Shown here piece after piece: positions 1 to 5,205 of a stretch of DNA of 5,470 nt (positions within the stretch are counted from its first letter, which is position 1; every line of letters begins with the position of its first letter). The stretch spans positions 1 to 5,470 of the forward strand of contig JAUXAC010000042.1 of assembly GCA_030615035.1 (NCBI GenBank), in the 5' to 3' direction. This DNA is from Dehalococcoidia bacterium (GTDB taxonomy: Bacteria > Chloroflexota > Dehalococcoidia > Dehalococcoidales > RBG-16-60-22). The notes beneath the pieces are model-generated. The model made no database searches. It saw nothing but the letters and a program-made list of their open reading frames with translations, and was not told where the DNA came from. A program made the translations under genes and the position numbers.

Positions 1-429
1 CTCCTCCATATATTTGATGGCACGAACAACCTGGTGAAAATCATCTAATCCCATGACCTTTTTCCGTGTATCGGGAGTGGTCGCATTCAGTGATACATCA
101 ATCTGGAGATTGGGTATTTCCCCCAGCTCCCTTATGATTCCCTCAGTAAGCAGGCTGCCATTAGTGTAAATCAGAATTTTTACTGATGGTGACAGAATTT
201 CACGGGCAAACCTTAACCTCCCCATGAAGCTTTTATCGCAGAATGGCTCCCCAGTGAGCATTGGAATGAAGAACTGAAGATTAGGTAGTTCCGCTGCTTG
301 GCAAACTATCCTCTGATAAAGCTCATCAGTCATTGTGCCGAACTCGGTAAACCTGGAGTGAGGGCAGAAAGCACAATGCCCATTACATAGGTTGGTCGTT
401 TCAATTTGGAGGCAAACTAGCGAGTTCAC
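1..429 (-). CDS. Radical SAM enzyme, N-terminal part (3' end beyond the window)
   Basis: This frame starts with GTG at 429 and stays open for 143 codons to the window edge, so only the N-terminal part is present. The sequence shows a CxxxCxxC cluster (C15, C19, C22; local sequence NLCNGHCAFCPH) that would bind the SAM-reducing 4Fe-4S centre. It also shows TGEP at about 59-62 (the GGEP-like SAM-contact motif), YTNGS at 88-92 and DVSLNA at 111-116, in the order expected for a radical SAM TIM barrel. The segment after 116 (TPDTRKKVMG) resembles radical SAM proteins that carry a C-terminal SPASM or twitch domain, but that part is not in the window. The start overlaps the upstream glycosyltransferase stop as GTGA, with AGGAG six bases before it, so the two are probably translationally coupled. 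The substrate is unknown; the context suggests modification of a sugar, lipid or peptide. I am sure of the superfamily, not of the reaction. Confidence 0.88.
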   Translation of the reverse strand, partial: MNSLVCLQIETTNLCNGHCAFCPHSRFTEFGTMTDELYQRIVCQAAELPNLQFFIPMLTGEPFCDKSFMGRLRFAREILSPSVKILIYTNGSLLTEGIIRELGEIPNLQIDVSLNATTPDTRKKVMGLDDFHQVVRAIKYMEE

Positions 430-1796
430 AACACTCTCCTTGCTGTTTTTCCTGATATCTCCTCAGTTAGTCCTGCTCCAGCTAAAAGCTCGGGCCACTC
501 CTTGCTCCAGTCTATGTGCTGAGGGAAGAGAGCCGGCTGCCAAAAATTATTATGAAAGAATAGGACCCCATCTGGTTTTAGTACTTGAGCCAGCATACTT
601 AGCTGCTCAGGCAAGTCAGGCAGGTGTTCGAATACATCTATCGCCGCTATGAGGTCGTAAATTTCTCTTTTATCGGAAAGTGAATCGATGAAGCTTATCC
701 CTCCATTGCTCCTGAACCGGGCAAAATCTGAAACTAAGCCCGGTAAGTCAAGATAGTCAACATCGGCACCTCGCTTCTGTAGCAGCAGAGACAGGCTGCC
801 GATGCCACCACCAAAGTCAAGTACCTTCAGTCCTTTCACAGTGGGAAGGTAGTTAATTATCTGTTTGAAGGTGTCTGAAGCGTTCCATTGCGCCAGCTCA
901 AAGAGGTATTCGGTGGTTTCGCTGTAGAACTGCCGAACCTCGTCAAGCGTTTCAGGGCTTTTTTCTCGCCATCTTTTAGCCGTCTCGAGGACAGGACTAT
1001 CCCTCATCTTCCGTTTAATGTAAGCGGGAGTCTTGTGAAGGAACTTGGCCAAATCGCGAGCAATAGGCTCTTCACCCAGGAACTCATTGGCCTCGGTGGT
1101 ATTTTGATATTGAGTAAGAAACCGGCTGGCCCCTACCGGGTCTAACCGCAGGTGACCAAGCAGGACCGACATATCAGCCCAAATATCAAAGCCGTACTGC
1201 CTTGCCTTGTCAGAAAAATATAAATCCTCGCCGCCCTTTTCAAAGGAAAACCAGGGGAAAGGAATCTTTTCGAAGACTTCTCTCTTGACCAAGAGAAATC
1301 CAGTGCCACAGCCGCCAATCTTAACGAGGCCATCATTCCCCTCAATGGTGGCATAGGTTATGCCGACGTGGGGGAGACGCTTTTTACTTAGATAGCCATA
1401 TACCGGGGCGGTAAGAGAGGAAAAGGTAGGGCGAATTTTGCCATCTATCTTATGGTTGCCAGTATATTGATAGATAGTGGGAAACTGATATTGTCCTCTC
1501 TGGAAGTAGAGCCCAGAGATCAGCTCTTTATTGTGGGAAAGCAGCTTGCGGCAGGCGTTTGATGAGCTGATAATATCCGAATCAAGAAATAAAAGATGGG
1601 TTGCTCTGGGTTTGGACAAAAACGTCTCAACCACTGTATTCCGCCCATCAGCAATTATCGTTGATGTAACCTGAATAAGCCCACCCAGCAGCCCATCTCT
1701 CATCAGGTCGGCTTGTAGATAGTCCCTTGAGTCAACAAACTCACTGGTATAGCTACCCTGCCGGACAATGCCGATATATACTTTTGGTGTTTCCAC
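426..1796 (-). CDS. Glycosyltransferase (GT-A) fused to a class I SAM methyltransferase
   Basis: This 456-residue protein joins two enzymes. Residues 1-240 look like a GT-A glycosyltransferase: a DSD metal/nucleotide-sugar motif at 72-74 in HLLFLDSDI, GGCGTGFLLV at 161-170, an acidic GGEDLYF segment at 188-194 and H215, a possible metal ligand. Residues about 245-315 form a charged helical linker. Residues 323-450 look like a Rossmann methyltransferase: motif I VLDFGGGIGS at 325-334, acidic D348/D350 after it, DLIAAIDVFEHLPD at 381-394 and LKPDGVLFF at 406-414. No signal peptide or membrane helix is visible, so it is probably cytosolic. The GTG start is supported by GGAGG nine bases upstream (1806-1810). 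It follows the 102-aa gene by 29 bases and overlaps the radical SAM gene by 4, suggesting one pathway that adds and then methylates a sugar. The acceptor (virion protein, surface glycan or lipid) is unknown. The domain calls are firm, the specificity is not. Confidence 0.85.
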   Translation of the reverse strand: METPKVYIGIVRQGSYTSEFVDSRDYLQADLMRDGLLGGLIQVTSTIIADGRNTVVETFLSKPRATHLLFLDSDIISSSNACRKLLSHNKELISGLYFQRGQYQFPTIYQYTGNHKIDGKIRPTFSSLTAPVYGYLSKKRLPHVGITYATIEGNDGLVKIGGCGTGFLLVKREVFEKIPFPWFSFEKGGEDLYFSDKARQYGFDIWADMSVLLGHLRLDPVGASRFLTQYQNTTEANEFLGEEPIARDLAKFLHKTPAYIKRKMRDSPVLETAKRWREKSPETLDEVRQFYSETTEYLFELAQWNASDTFKQIINYLPTVKGLKVLDFGGGIGSLSLLLQKRGADVDYLDLPGLVSDFARFRSNGGISFIDSLSDKREIYDLIAAIDVFEHLPDLPEQLSMLAQVLKPDGVLFFHNNFWQPALFPQHIDWSKEWPELLAGAGLTEEISGKTARRVL

Positions 1797-1825
1797 TTTG
1801 GCAAGCCTCCAAAGCTTTCCTTAAT

Positions 1826-2134
1826 TTATGGCAGGGGCACCGACGCCTTTTCCACCACCTCCAGCACCATGACATTTTCGGCTTCTGGAGTAGGTGTCTG
1901 GGTAAAAAGCTCAAGGACATTAGTAGCAACCGTAAAACGGATTTCGCCCTCAGCAGAAGGGGTGGCGGTAACTATTGCTAGGTCTACTACCTCAGCCTTG
2001 CCAGGAGTAGTTGCCGTAGCAGCATCCCCCCTAATAAGGTAGCCGCTTGAGACCCCTAAGACTGGTTTATCCAGTGTTATTGATTTTACGCCGGTGGCAG
2101 TAGTGCCTACTACCTGGTGCAATCTAGTAGTCAT
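1826..2134 (-). CDS. Small beta-rich protein of unknown family, possible minor structural protein
   Basis: I do not recognise this 102-residue protein. It is rich in Thr, Val and Ala, has no cysteine and almost no aromatic residues, and alternates polar and hydrophobic residues as a compact beta sandwich does (for example VVDLAIVTATP at 49-59, EIRFTVATNVLELF at 64-77, NVMVLEVVE at 87-95). There is no signal peptide or membrane helix. The ATG has a clear GGGAGG nine bases upstream, lying inside the end of the 352-aa gene. Only five bases separate the two genes, so they are almost certainly cotranscribed. Small beta-rich proteins directly after a large one are common as capsid decoration, stabilising or spike proteins in phage modules, which is the basis of the tentative role. 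It could equally be an accessory subunit of another surface assembly. The gene itself is convincing, the function is inference from position and composition. Confidence 0.7.
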   Translation of the reverse strand: MTTRLHQVVGTTATGVKSITLDKPVLGVSSGYLIRGDAATATTPGKAEVVDLAIVTATPSAEGEIRFTVATNVLELFTQTPTPEAENVMVLEVVEKASVPLP

Positions 2135-2139
2135 TTACC

Positions 2140-3198
2140 TTATCCTCCCTTCATCTCGATTCTTATTCCGGTTAAGGCGGCTATCAGGGCATTGATGACT
2201 ACTGCCGTCGTGCCGCCATCCTGGGCGATGACCTGGCCGATTTCGTTCCAGATGAGGTACGGTCTCTCCAGCTTGGGGATGGCGTAGTACAGCGGTATGG
2301 TGTCCGGGAAGAAGGGGTCAGCCCAGCCAAAATGAAGCGGGTTATTGGTGAGTGTGGTTGGGATCAGCCCCTTGGGGTGATAGTCGCCGGCAATCTTGAG
2401 GGCTGTCTTGGCCAGGTTTCCTGCAGCGTCCGGCCGAATGCCGAGACCCTCGACCAGGATAGCATCCAGGCTATCGAAGTCGAAGTAAAGGTTCTCTTCA
2501 CTCTCGGCAACATTGCCAGTCTGATACCGGAACTGGTAGTCGCCGCTCTTACCATCGGTGGCCTTCAAGTTGTAGGCGTAGCGGATGAGGGGGTTTATCT
2601 TGGGGATGCTCTGGTCCTTGCCACCGGGCAGTGTCCGCCAGGTATCGCCGTTCACCGGTATGGCGGCCTTGCTTATGGTGAGTACCCTATTTCTAGCTCT
2701 ATCGACGAGCTGGGCAGGGAACAGCATAGTGCCGAAGATGCGGGATAGCTCACCTACCTTGTAGATATAGCCCCAGAGACGTATCCGGTAAGGCTGGGTG
2801 ATGGCGGTGGTTGCGCCAACCAGGGTCTCGAGGGTAATACTCTCCGAGTATTTGAGGGTGGTAGAGAGCAGCGGGTTGCTGGACATTGGGGTGCCGAAGC
2901 TGTAGAGCTTTGCCCCCCAGATTCTCCCCTTTGGTGGCGCCATCACAGAAGACCTGATGCCCGACAGCGAGACATACTCTCCATATTTCTCACCGTCAAG
3001 TACGGGGATGATTTTTTTCAGCTCCTCCTCTACCCCAGCGCCGGTAACCGGGGACCAGATTTCGGCAAAGACGACCTCAGCTCGCTCGTCCCTCTCGAGC
3101 TCGCCGACGACAGTTGCTGGGGTAGGCCTTGCCCAGACATTCACCGCCTGGGCCCCGCCCAGGTAATCAGCTAAGACTCTAAGCTCATAGTGTTCCAT
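2140..3198 (-). CDS. Uncharacterised beta-rich 352-aa protein, candidate major virion/surface structural protein
   Basis: I do not recognise the family. The 352 residues lack cysteine and have no signal peptide or enzyme motif. They read as mostly beta strands with many Pro/Gly turns and aromatic residues (for example PYRIRLWGYIYKVG at 136-149, ENLYFDFDSLDAILVEGLGI at 235-254, IPLYYAIPKLERPYLIWNEI at 301-320), and end in a hydrophobic helix-like stretch, VVINALIAALTGI at 333-345. An acidic, charged segment at 33-72 precedes the beta-rich body. This size and texture fit a capsid protein, possibly of the jelly-roll type (roughly 250-400 aa in tailless viruses), but I see no diagnostic motif and no sign of the HK97 capsid organisation. 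It lies between a Gly-rich membrane protein and a small beta-rich protein with short spacers. The ATG has AAGGAGA eight bases upstream. An alternative is an extracellular or S-layer-like protein, less likely without a secretion signal. A structure prediction would settle it. Confidence 0.75.
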   Translation of the reverse strand: MEHYELRVLADYLGGAQAVNVWARPTPATVVGELERDERAEVVFAEIWSPVTGAGVEEELKKIIPVLDGEKYGEYVSLSGIRSSVMAPPKGRIWGAKLYSFGTPMSSNPLLSTTLKYSESITLETLVGATTAITQPYRIRLWGYIYKVGELSRIFGTMLFPAQLVDRARNRVLTISKAAIPVNGDTWRTLPGGKDQSIPKINPLIRYAYNLKATDGKSGDYQFRYQTGNVAESEENLYFDFDSLDAILVEGLGIRPDAAGNLAKTALKIAGDYHPKGLIPTTLTNNPLHFGWADPFFPDTIPLYYAIPKLERPYLIWNEIGQVIAQDGGTTAVVINALIAALTGIRIEMKGG

Positions 3199-3233
3199 TT
3201 GAATAATCTCCTTTCCATTTGAGAGTCAAATGG
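3193..3233 (-). promoter_or_regulatory. Inverted repeat with a duplicated arm covering the 352-aa gene start codon
   Basis: In the mRNA, CCATTTGA (3233-3226) is followed after three bases by its perfect complement TCAAATGG (3222-3215), then the ribosome binding site AAAGGAGA, then a second TCAAATGG (3202-3195) that contains the ATG start. The first element can therefore pair with either copy. Pairing with the near copy leaves the start free, while pairing with the far copy would loop the ribosome binding site and bury the start. The near pairing should normally win because its loop is only three bases. The repeats are seen directly; a regulatory role is inference, and an mRNA-stabilising hairpin or chance duplication is possible. 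Confidence 0.45.
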
Positions 3234-3262
3234 TTTTTCGACCTATTTGGTTTCGGGAGCTA

Positions 3263-3691
3263 CTAAAACTCTATGGCCGACCTAATTCCGGCCTGTGCCC
3301 TCTGTGCAGCCTCGGCTACGCCTTGCCCGAGTTGCTTAATCCCGGCACCAGTACCTAGTTGTCCCTGGCCTCCGCCGCCTAGAGCCCTTCGGCCGGTGAT
3401 GGGAGCTATCATCTCAGGCAGCGAGTAGCCGAGGACACCGAGCCCGCCGCAGGCTACACCGGTGAACAGGTCGCCAAGCAGGCCTCTGGTGAACAGGGCA
3501 CCAGCGGCTCCAATCAGCGGTGCGCCCAGCAGAGTGCCCCAGGTGAGGATAGGAGCGGCAGCACCCATCTGCGGAGCCATCTTAATGATTACTCCCTGGA
3601 CCACGCCAGTAATGCCAGCTCCAGCCAGCCCGGTTGCCGTCTTGGTCATCTCTTCGGCCTTTGGTGCGCCAAATGCGATTTCTTGCGCCAT
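3263..3691 (-). CDS. Gly/Ala-rich multi-spanning small membrane protein, unknown family
   Basis: This 142-residue protein has no recognisable catalytic motif. After a short polar N-terminus (1-18) it carries hydrophobic, glycine-studded stretches at about 21-38, 44-68 and 71-90 that look like two or three membrane helices with GxxxG-type packing. A Gly-rich flexible segment follows (about 100-117, including LGGGGQGQLGTGAG) and then an amphipathic Ala/Gln helix at 118-140. No cleavable signal peptide is evident. The ATG is strongly supported by AGGAGGAGGT at 3708-3699, seven bases upstream and the best ribosome binding site in the window, implying high expression. It is the first gene after the structured leader and precedes the 352-aa gene by 64 bases. 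Membrane proteins of this kind occur in virions with internal membranes, as holins and in secretion channels. I favour a membrane partner of the next two products, on context only. Confidence 0.75.
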   Translation of the reverse strand: MAQEIAFGAPKAEEMTKTATGLAGAGITGVVQGVIIKMAPQMGAAAPILTWGTLLGAPLIGAAGALFTRGLLGDLFTGVACGGLGVLGYSLPEMIAPITGRRALGGGGQGQLGTGAGIKQLGQGVAEAAQRAQAGIRSAIEF

Positions 3692-3721
3692 GGCTTTTAC
3701 CTCCTCCTTTTCGGTGGACTG

Positions 3722-3782
3722 GCAACCTGACCCAAAAGGAAAGGGGCTAGCAACTTACCCAAACCTTCCGAGTTCAGGTTGC
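3722..3782 (-). promoter_or_regulatory. Alternative hairpin competing with the leader terminator
   Basis: In the transcript, GCAACCTGA (3782-3774), part of the terminator 5' arm, is a perfect 9-base complement of TCAGGTTGC (3730-3722), just before the ribosome binding site. The downstream partner is a near repeat of the terminator 3' arm: the segment at 3763-3750 and the one at 3736-3722 share TTTGGGT-x-A-x-GTTGC with only a small difference. The two pairings exclude each other. The terminator stem is longer (15 bp) and forms first, so the alternative would need a factor or translation event to favour it. The repeats are observed; the switching role is inferred. Confidence 0.4.
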
Positions 3783-3792
3783 TAGCCCCTTT
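3731..3792 (-). terminator. Intrinsic terminator between ribB and the 142-aa membrane protein gene
   Basis: AAGGGGCTAGCAAC (3792 side) and GTTGCTAGCCCCTT form a perfect 15-bp stem (3792-3778 with 3754-3740) around a 23-base loop, followed on the minus strand by TTTCCTTTTGGG. The stem is GC-rich at its base and the trailing tract is U-rich but interrupted by CC, so termination may be incomplete. It also has TTTT on the plus strand, but no plus-strand gene needs it. Fewer than 35 bases lie between the tract and the next ribosome binding site and I see no promoter there, so transcription of the downstream genes must pass through this hairpin. That makes it a probable attenuator as well as the end of the uppS-ribB message. 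Confidence 0.75.
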
Positions 3793-3796
3793 TAAT

Positions 3797-3866
3797 AGCC
3801 TTAGAGCTGCCGATGAAAATAATCAAGCCTCGAGAGCCGACTTTCATCGGCAAGCTCTCGAGGCTT
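3797..3866 (-). promoter_or_regulatory. Bistable leader element of interlocked inverted repeats
   Basis: In transcript order the elements are b AAGCCTCGAGAGC (3866-3854), a TGCCGATGAAA (3852-3842), b' GCTCTCGAGGCTT (3837-3825), a' TTTCATCGGCA (3818-3808) and b'' (3807-3797), an imperfect second b'. Fold I pairs b with b' (13 perfect bp) and adds a 4-bp CGAU/GUCG stem capped by a GAAA tetraloop. Fold II pairs a with a' (11 perfect bp) and extends through AGAGC/GCTCT and AGCCT/AGGCT of b and b'' to 21 bp in total with one bulge and one small internal loop. The folds exclude each other, and loops of 1 and 6 bases are too short for a full pseudoknot. The element starts at the predicted transcription start. 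I know no matching RNA class. A DNA-level role (protein binding, cruciform) is possible. Confidence 0.6.
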
Positions 3867-3875
3867 ACAATTAAA

Positions 3876-3904
3876 AGATTAGACCTATTTCAATTGCTTG
3901 TCAA
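3876..3904 (-). promoter_or_regulatory. Sigma70-type promoter for the leader and the left-hand operon
   Basis: On the minus strand a perfect -35 box TTGACA (3904-3899) is followed after 17 bases by TAATCT (3881-3876), which keeps the key TA and final T of the -10 box. The spacer is AT-rich. Transcription would start near 3869-3867, one to three bases before the interlocked repeats. The -35 overlaps the ribB stop codon region. No other equally good promoter is visible between ribB and the 142-aa gene. Confidence 0.6.
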
Positions 3905-4518
3905 GTCCTGCGGCTTCTTTTTTGGTAAAAAGACCTGGCAAATTCTGCCAGAGCTCCCACGGTGATAATCGGTATTTGAAACCTCTTGGCCAGGGATTTA
4001 AGCTCCTTAGCGTTCATCATATCGCCGCTATCGCTCACCAGCTCGCACAGGACACCACCAGGGTACAATCCGGCAAGCCGGCTTAGCTCAATCACAGCCT
4101 CGGTATGACCGTTGCGCTCGAGTATACTATCACACGCACCCAATAGTTGAAGATGCCCAGGGCGGGCTAAATCAGACGGTTTAGTGTGGGGGTCAATTAT
4201 CTTTCTGATGGTAAATGCTCTATCTTTCGGTGAAATACCCGAATGTTCTACCTCTTTAGCATCAACCGGGCTGTAGAAAGGAGTGTCGGTTGCCCGATAT
4301 TTAGATGGTAGGGAGTCTATTTCCAGCTCCTGAAGCCTCGCCCTAGGTAGAGCCAAGCACAGGAGTCCTGAAGCCACTCTAGCAGCAAACAAAATTGCCT
4401 CGGCAGTTATCTCAGCAGCAGGAATGGCCAAGTCTGCCTCCCTCTCATTTTCTGAGAAGATAATGACAAAGCGTCTCTCCTGGAACGCCTTTATTGCTTT
4501 TACGACTCTTGAAAACAT
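3901..4518 (-). CDS. ribB: 3,4-dihydroxy-2-butanone 4-phosphate synthase (RibB-type), variant active-site loop
   Basis: RibB converts ribulose 5-phosphate to 3,4-dihydroxy-2-butanone 4-phosphate plus formate, supplying the four-carbon unit of riboflavin. The 205 residues match a stand-alone RibB in length and carry SGLLCLAL at 50-57, SGISPKDR at 93-100, RPGH at 119-122, GHTEA at 137-141 (H138 aligns with a metal ligand) and GVLCEL at 155-160. The odd part is the N-terminal catalytic loop. Families normally have an acidic run followed by RExEGD; here it reads FSENEREAD (21-29), so the metal-binding Glu (E25) and D29 align, but the preceding Arg is Asn and several acidic residues are gone. No GTP cyclohydrolase II domain and no other rib gene is present. 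The ATG lies three bases after the uppS stop, with GGAG eight bases upstream inside uppS, so they are cotranscribed. The fold assignment is firm; activity may be altered. Confidence 0.85.
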   Translation of the reverse strand: MFSRVVKAIKAFQERRFVIIFSENEREADLAIPAAEITAEAILFAARVASGLLCLALPRARLQELEIDSLPSKYRATDTPFYSPVDAKEVEHSGISPKDRAFTIRKIIDPHTKPSDLARPGHLQLLGACDSILERNGHTEAVIELSRLAGLYPGGVLCELVSDSGDMMNAKELKSLAKRFQIPIITVGALAEFARSFYQKRSRRT

Positions 4519-4521
4519 TGT

Positions 4522-5205
4522 CTAATCTCCACCAAAGCGTCTCTTACGCTCACTGTAAGCTAGCAGTGCTTTCTCAAGCTCTTTGGTATCAAAGTCGGGC
4601 CATAGAGTTTGGGTAAAGTAGAATTCGCTATAACGCGTCTGCCATATTAAAAAGTTTGACAGGCGGAACTCGCCGGCAGTGCGGATCACCAGGTCGACGT
4701 CAGGGATGCCATCAGTATGGAGGTAGTGGCTGAACAAATTTTCATCTACAACGTGAGATGGAACACGCTCATTTATAATCCGTCGCACTGCATCTATAAT
4801 CTCAATACTTCCCCCGTAGTTGAAGGCAAAGCTGAGCGTCATACCAGCATTGTTTTTGGTCAGGGCTAGCGCCCTATTTGTTGCCAGCTGCACATAGGGG
4901 GGAAGCTCGTCAAGATGTCCGAGATGGCGAAGCCTGACACCCCTTTTATGTAGCTCATGGGACTCCTTATTTAGTACCTCGGCATACAGATGAAACAGCC
5001 CTTCAATCTCATCCGGGTCGCGGCCCCAGTTTTCGGTGGAGAAGCCGTAGATGGTGAGGTATTTCAGGTGGTGATTGCCTAAATATTCGATTGTAGAGTG
5101 CATGCTTTGCGCGCCTGCCCTGTGCCCATCGAGGCTGGGCAGCCCGCGGAGCTGAGACCATCTCCGATTTCCGTCCATTACAATAGCCACATGCTGCAAA
5201 TTCAT
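4522..5205 (-). CDS. uppS: Cis-prenyl (undecaprenyl) diphosphate synthase UppS
   Basis: UppS adds isopentenyl units in cis to farnesyl diphosphate, making the C55 carrier lipid for peptidoglycan and surface glycans; it acts at the inner face of the membrane. The 227 residues are complete and contain the family signatures: HVAIVMDGNRRW at 5-16 with the catalytic Asp D11, GHRAGA at 27-32, YGFSTENWGR at 53-62, FNYGG at 128-132, and VIRTAGEFRLSNFLIWQ at 173-189 with the diphosphate-binding R175, R181 and S183, then YSEFYF and the C-terminal RRFGG. Nothing essential appears lost. The ATG overlaps the stop of the upstream membrane-protein gene as ATGA and has GAGGAA five bases before it, indicating translational coupling. 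In many bacteria uppS is followed by cdsA and dxr; here ribB follows instead, so this may be a relocated or second copy. It could support glycan work by the glycosyltransferase to the left. Confidence 0.93.
   Translation of the reverse strand: MNLQHVAIVMDGNRRWSQLRGLPSLDGHRAGAQSMHSTIEYLGNHHLKYLTIYGFSTENWGRDPDEIEGLFHLYAEVLNKESHELHKRGVRLRHLGHLDELPPYVQLATNRALALTKNNAGMTLSFAFNYGGSIEIIDAVRRIINERVPSHVVDENLFSHYLHTDGIPDVDLVIRTAGEFRLSNFLIWQTRYSEFYFTQTLWPDFDTKELEKALLAYSERKRRFGGD

Noticed and set aside
392..1145. Plus-strand open frames of 85-86 codons at 392-652 and 888-1145
   Set aside because: They lie antisense to the well-supported glycosyltransferase-methyltransferase gene, have no convincing ribosome binding site and match no family.
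1142..1354. Minus-strand frame of 70 codons inside the glycosyltransferase region
   Set aside because: It overlaps the glycosyltransferase in another frame and has no family resemblance or ribosome binding site.
2332..2748. Plus-strand open frame of 138 codons
   Set aside because: It is antisense within the 352-aa gene, whose start, ribosome binding site and neighbours are convincing. The product looks like a shadow translation.
3462..3785. Plus-strand open frame of 107 codons
   Set aside because: It runs antisense through the 142-aa gene and into the terminator hairpin, is Pro/Ala-rich from reading Gly/Ala codons backwards, and lacks a ribosome binding site.
3808..3866. A full H-type pseudoknot using both perfect stems at once
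   Set aside because: The connecting stretches are only 1 and 6 bases, too short to cross 11- and 13-bp helices, so alternative folds are more likely; a partial pseudoknot remains possible.
3721..3866. Phage attachment site or dif/Xer site at the junction of ribB and the putative viral module
   Set aside because: The repeats are palindromic arms and not a direct repeat bounding an element, no integrase or second att copy is in the window, and I see no dif-like match.
3692..3900. FMN riboswitch, T-box or leader peptide upstream of the structural-like genes
   Set aside because: The T-box consensus and the multi-helix FMN motif are absent, and no short frame with repeated codons and a ribosome binding site precedes the terminator.
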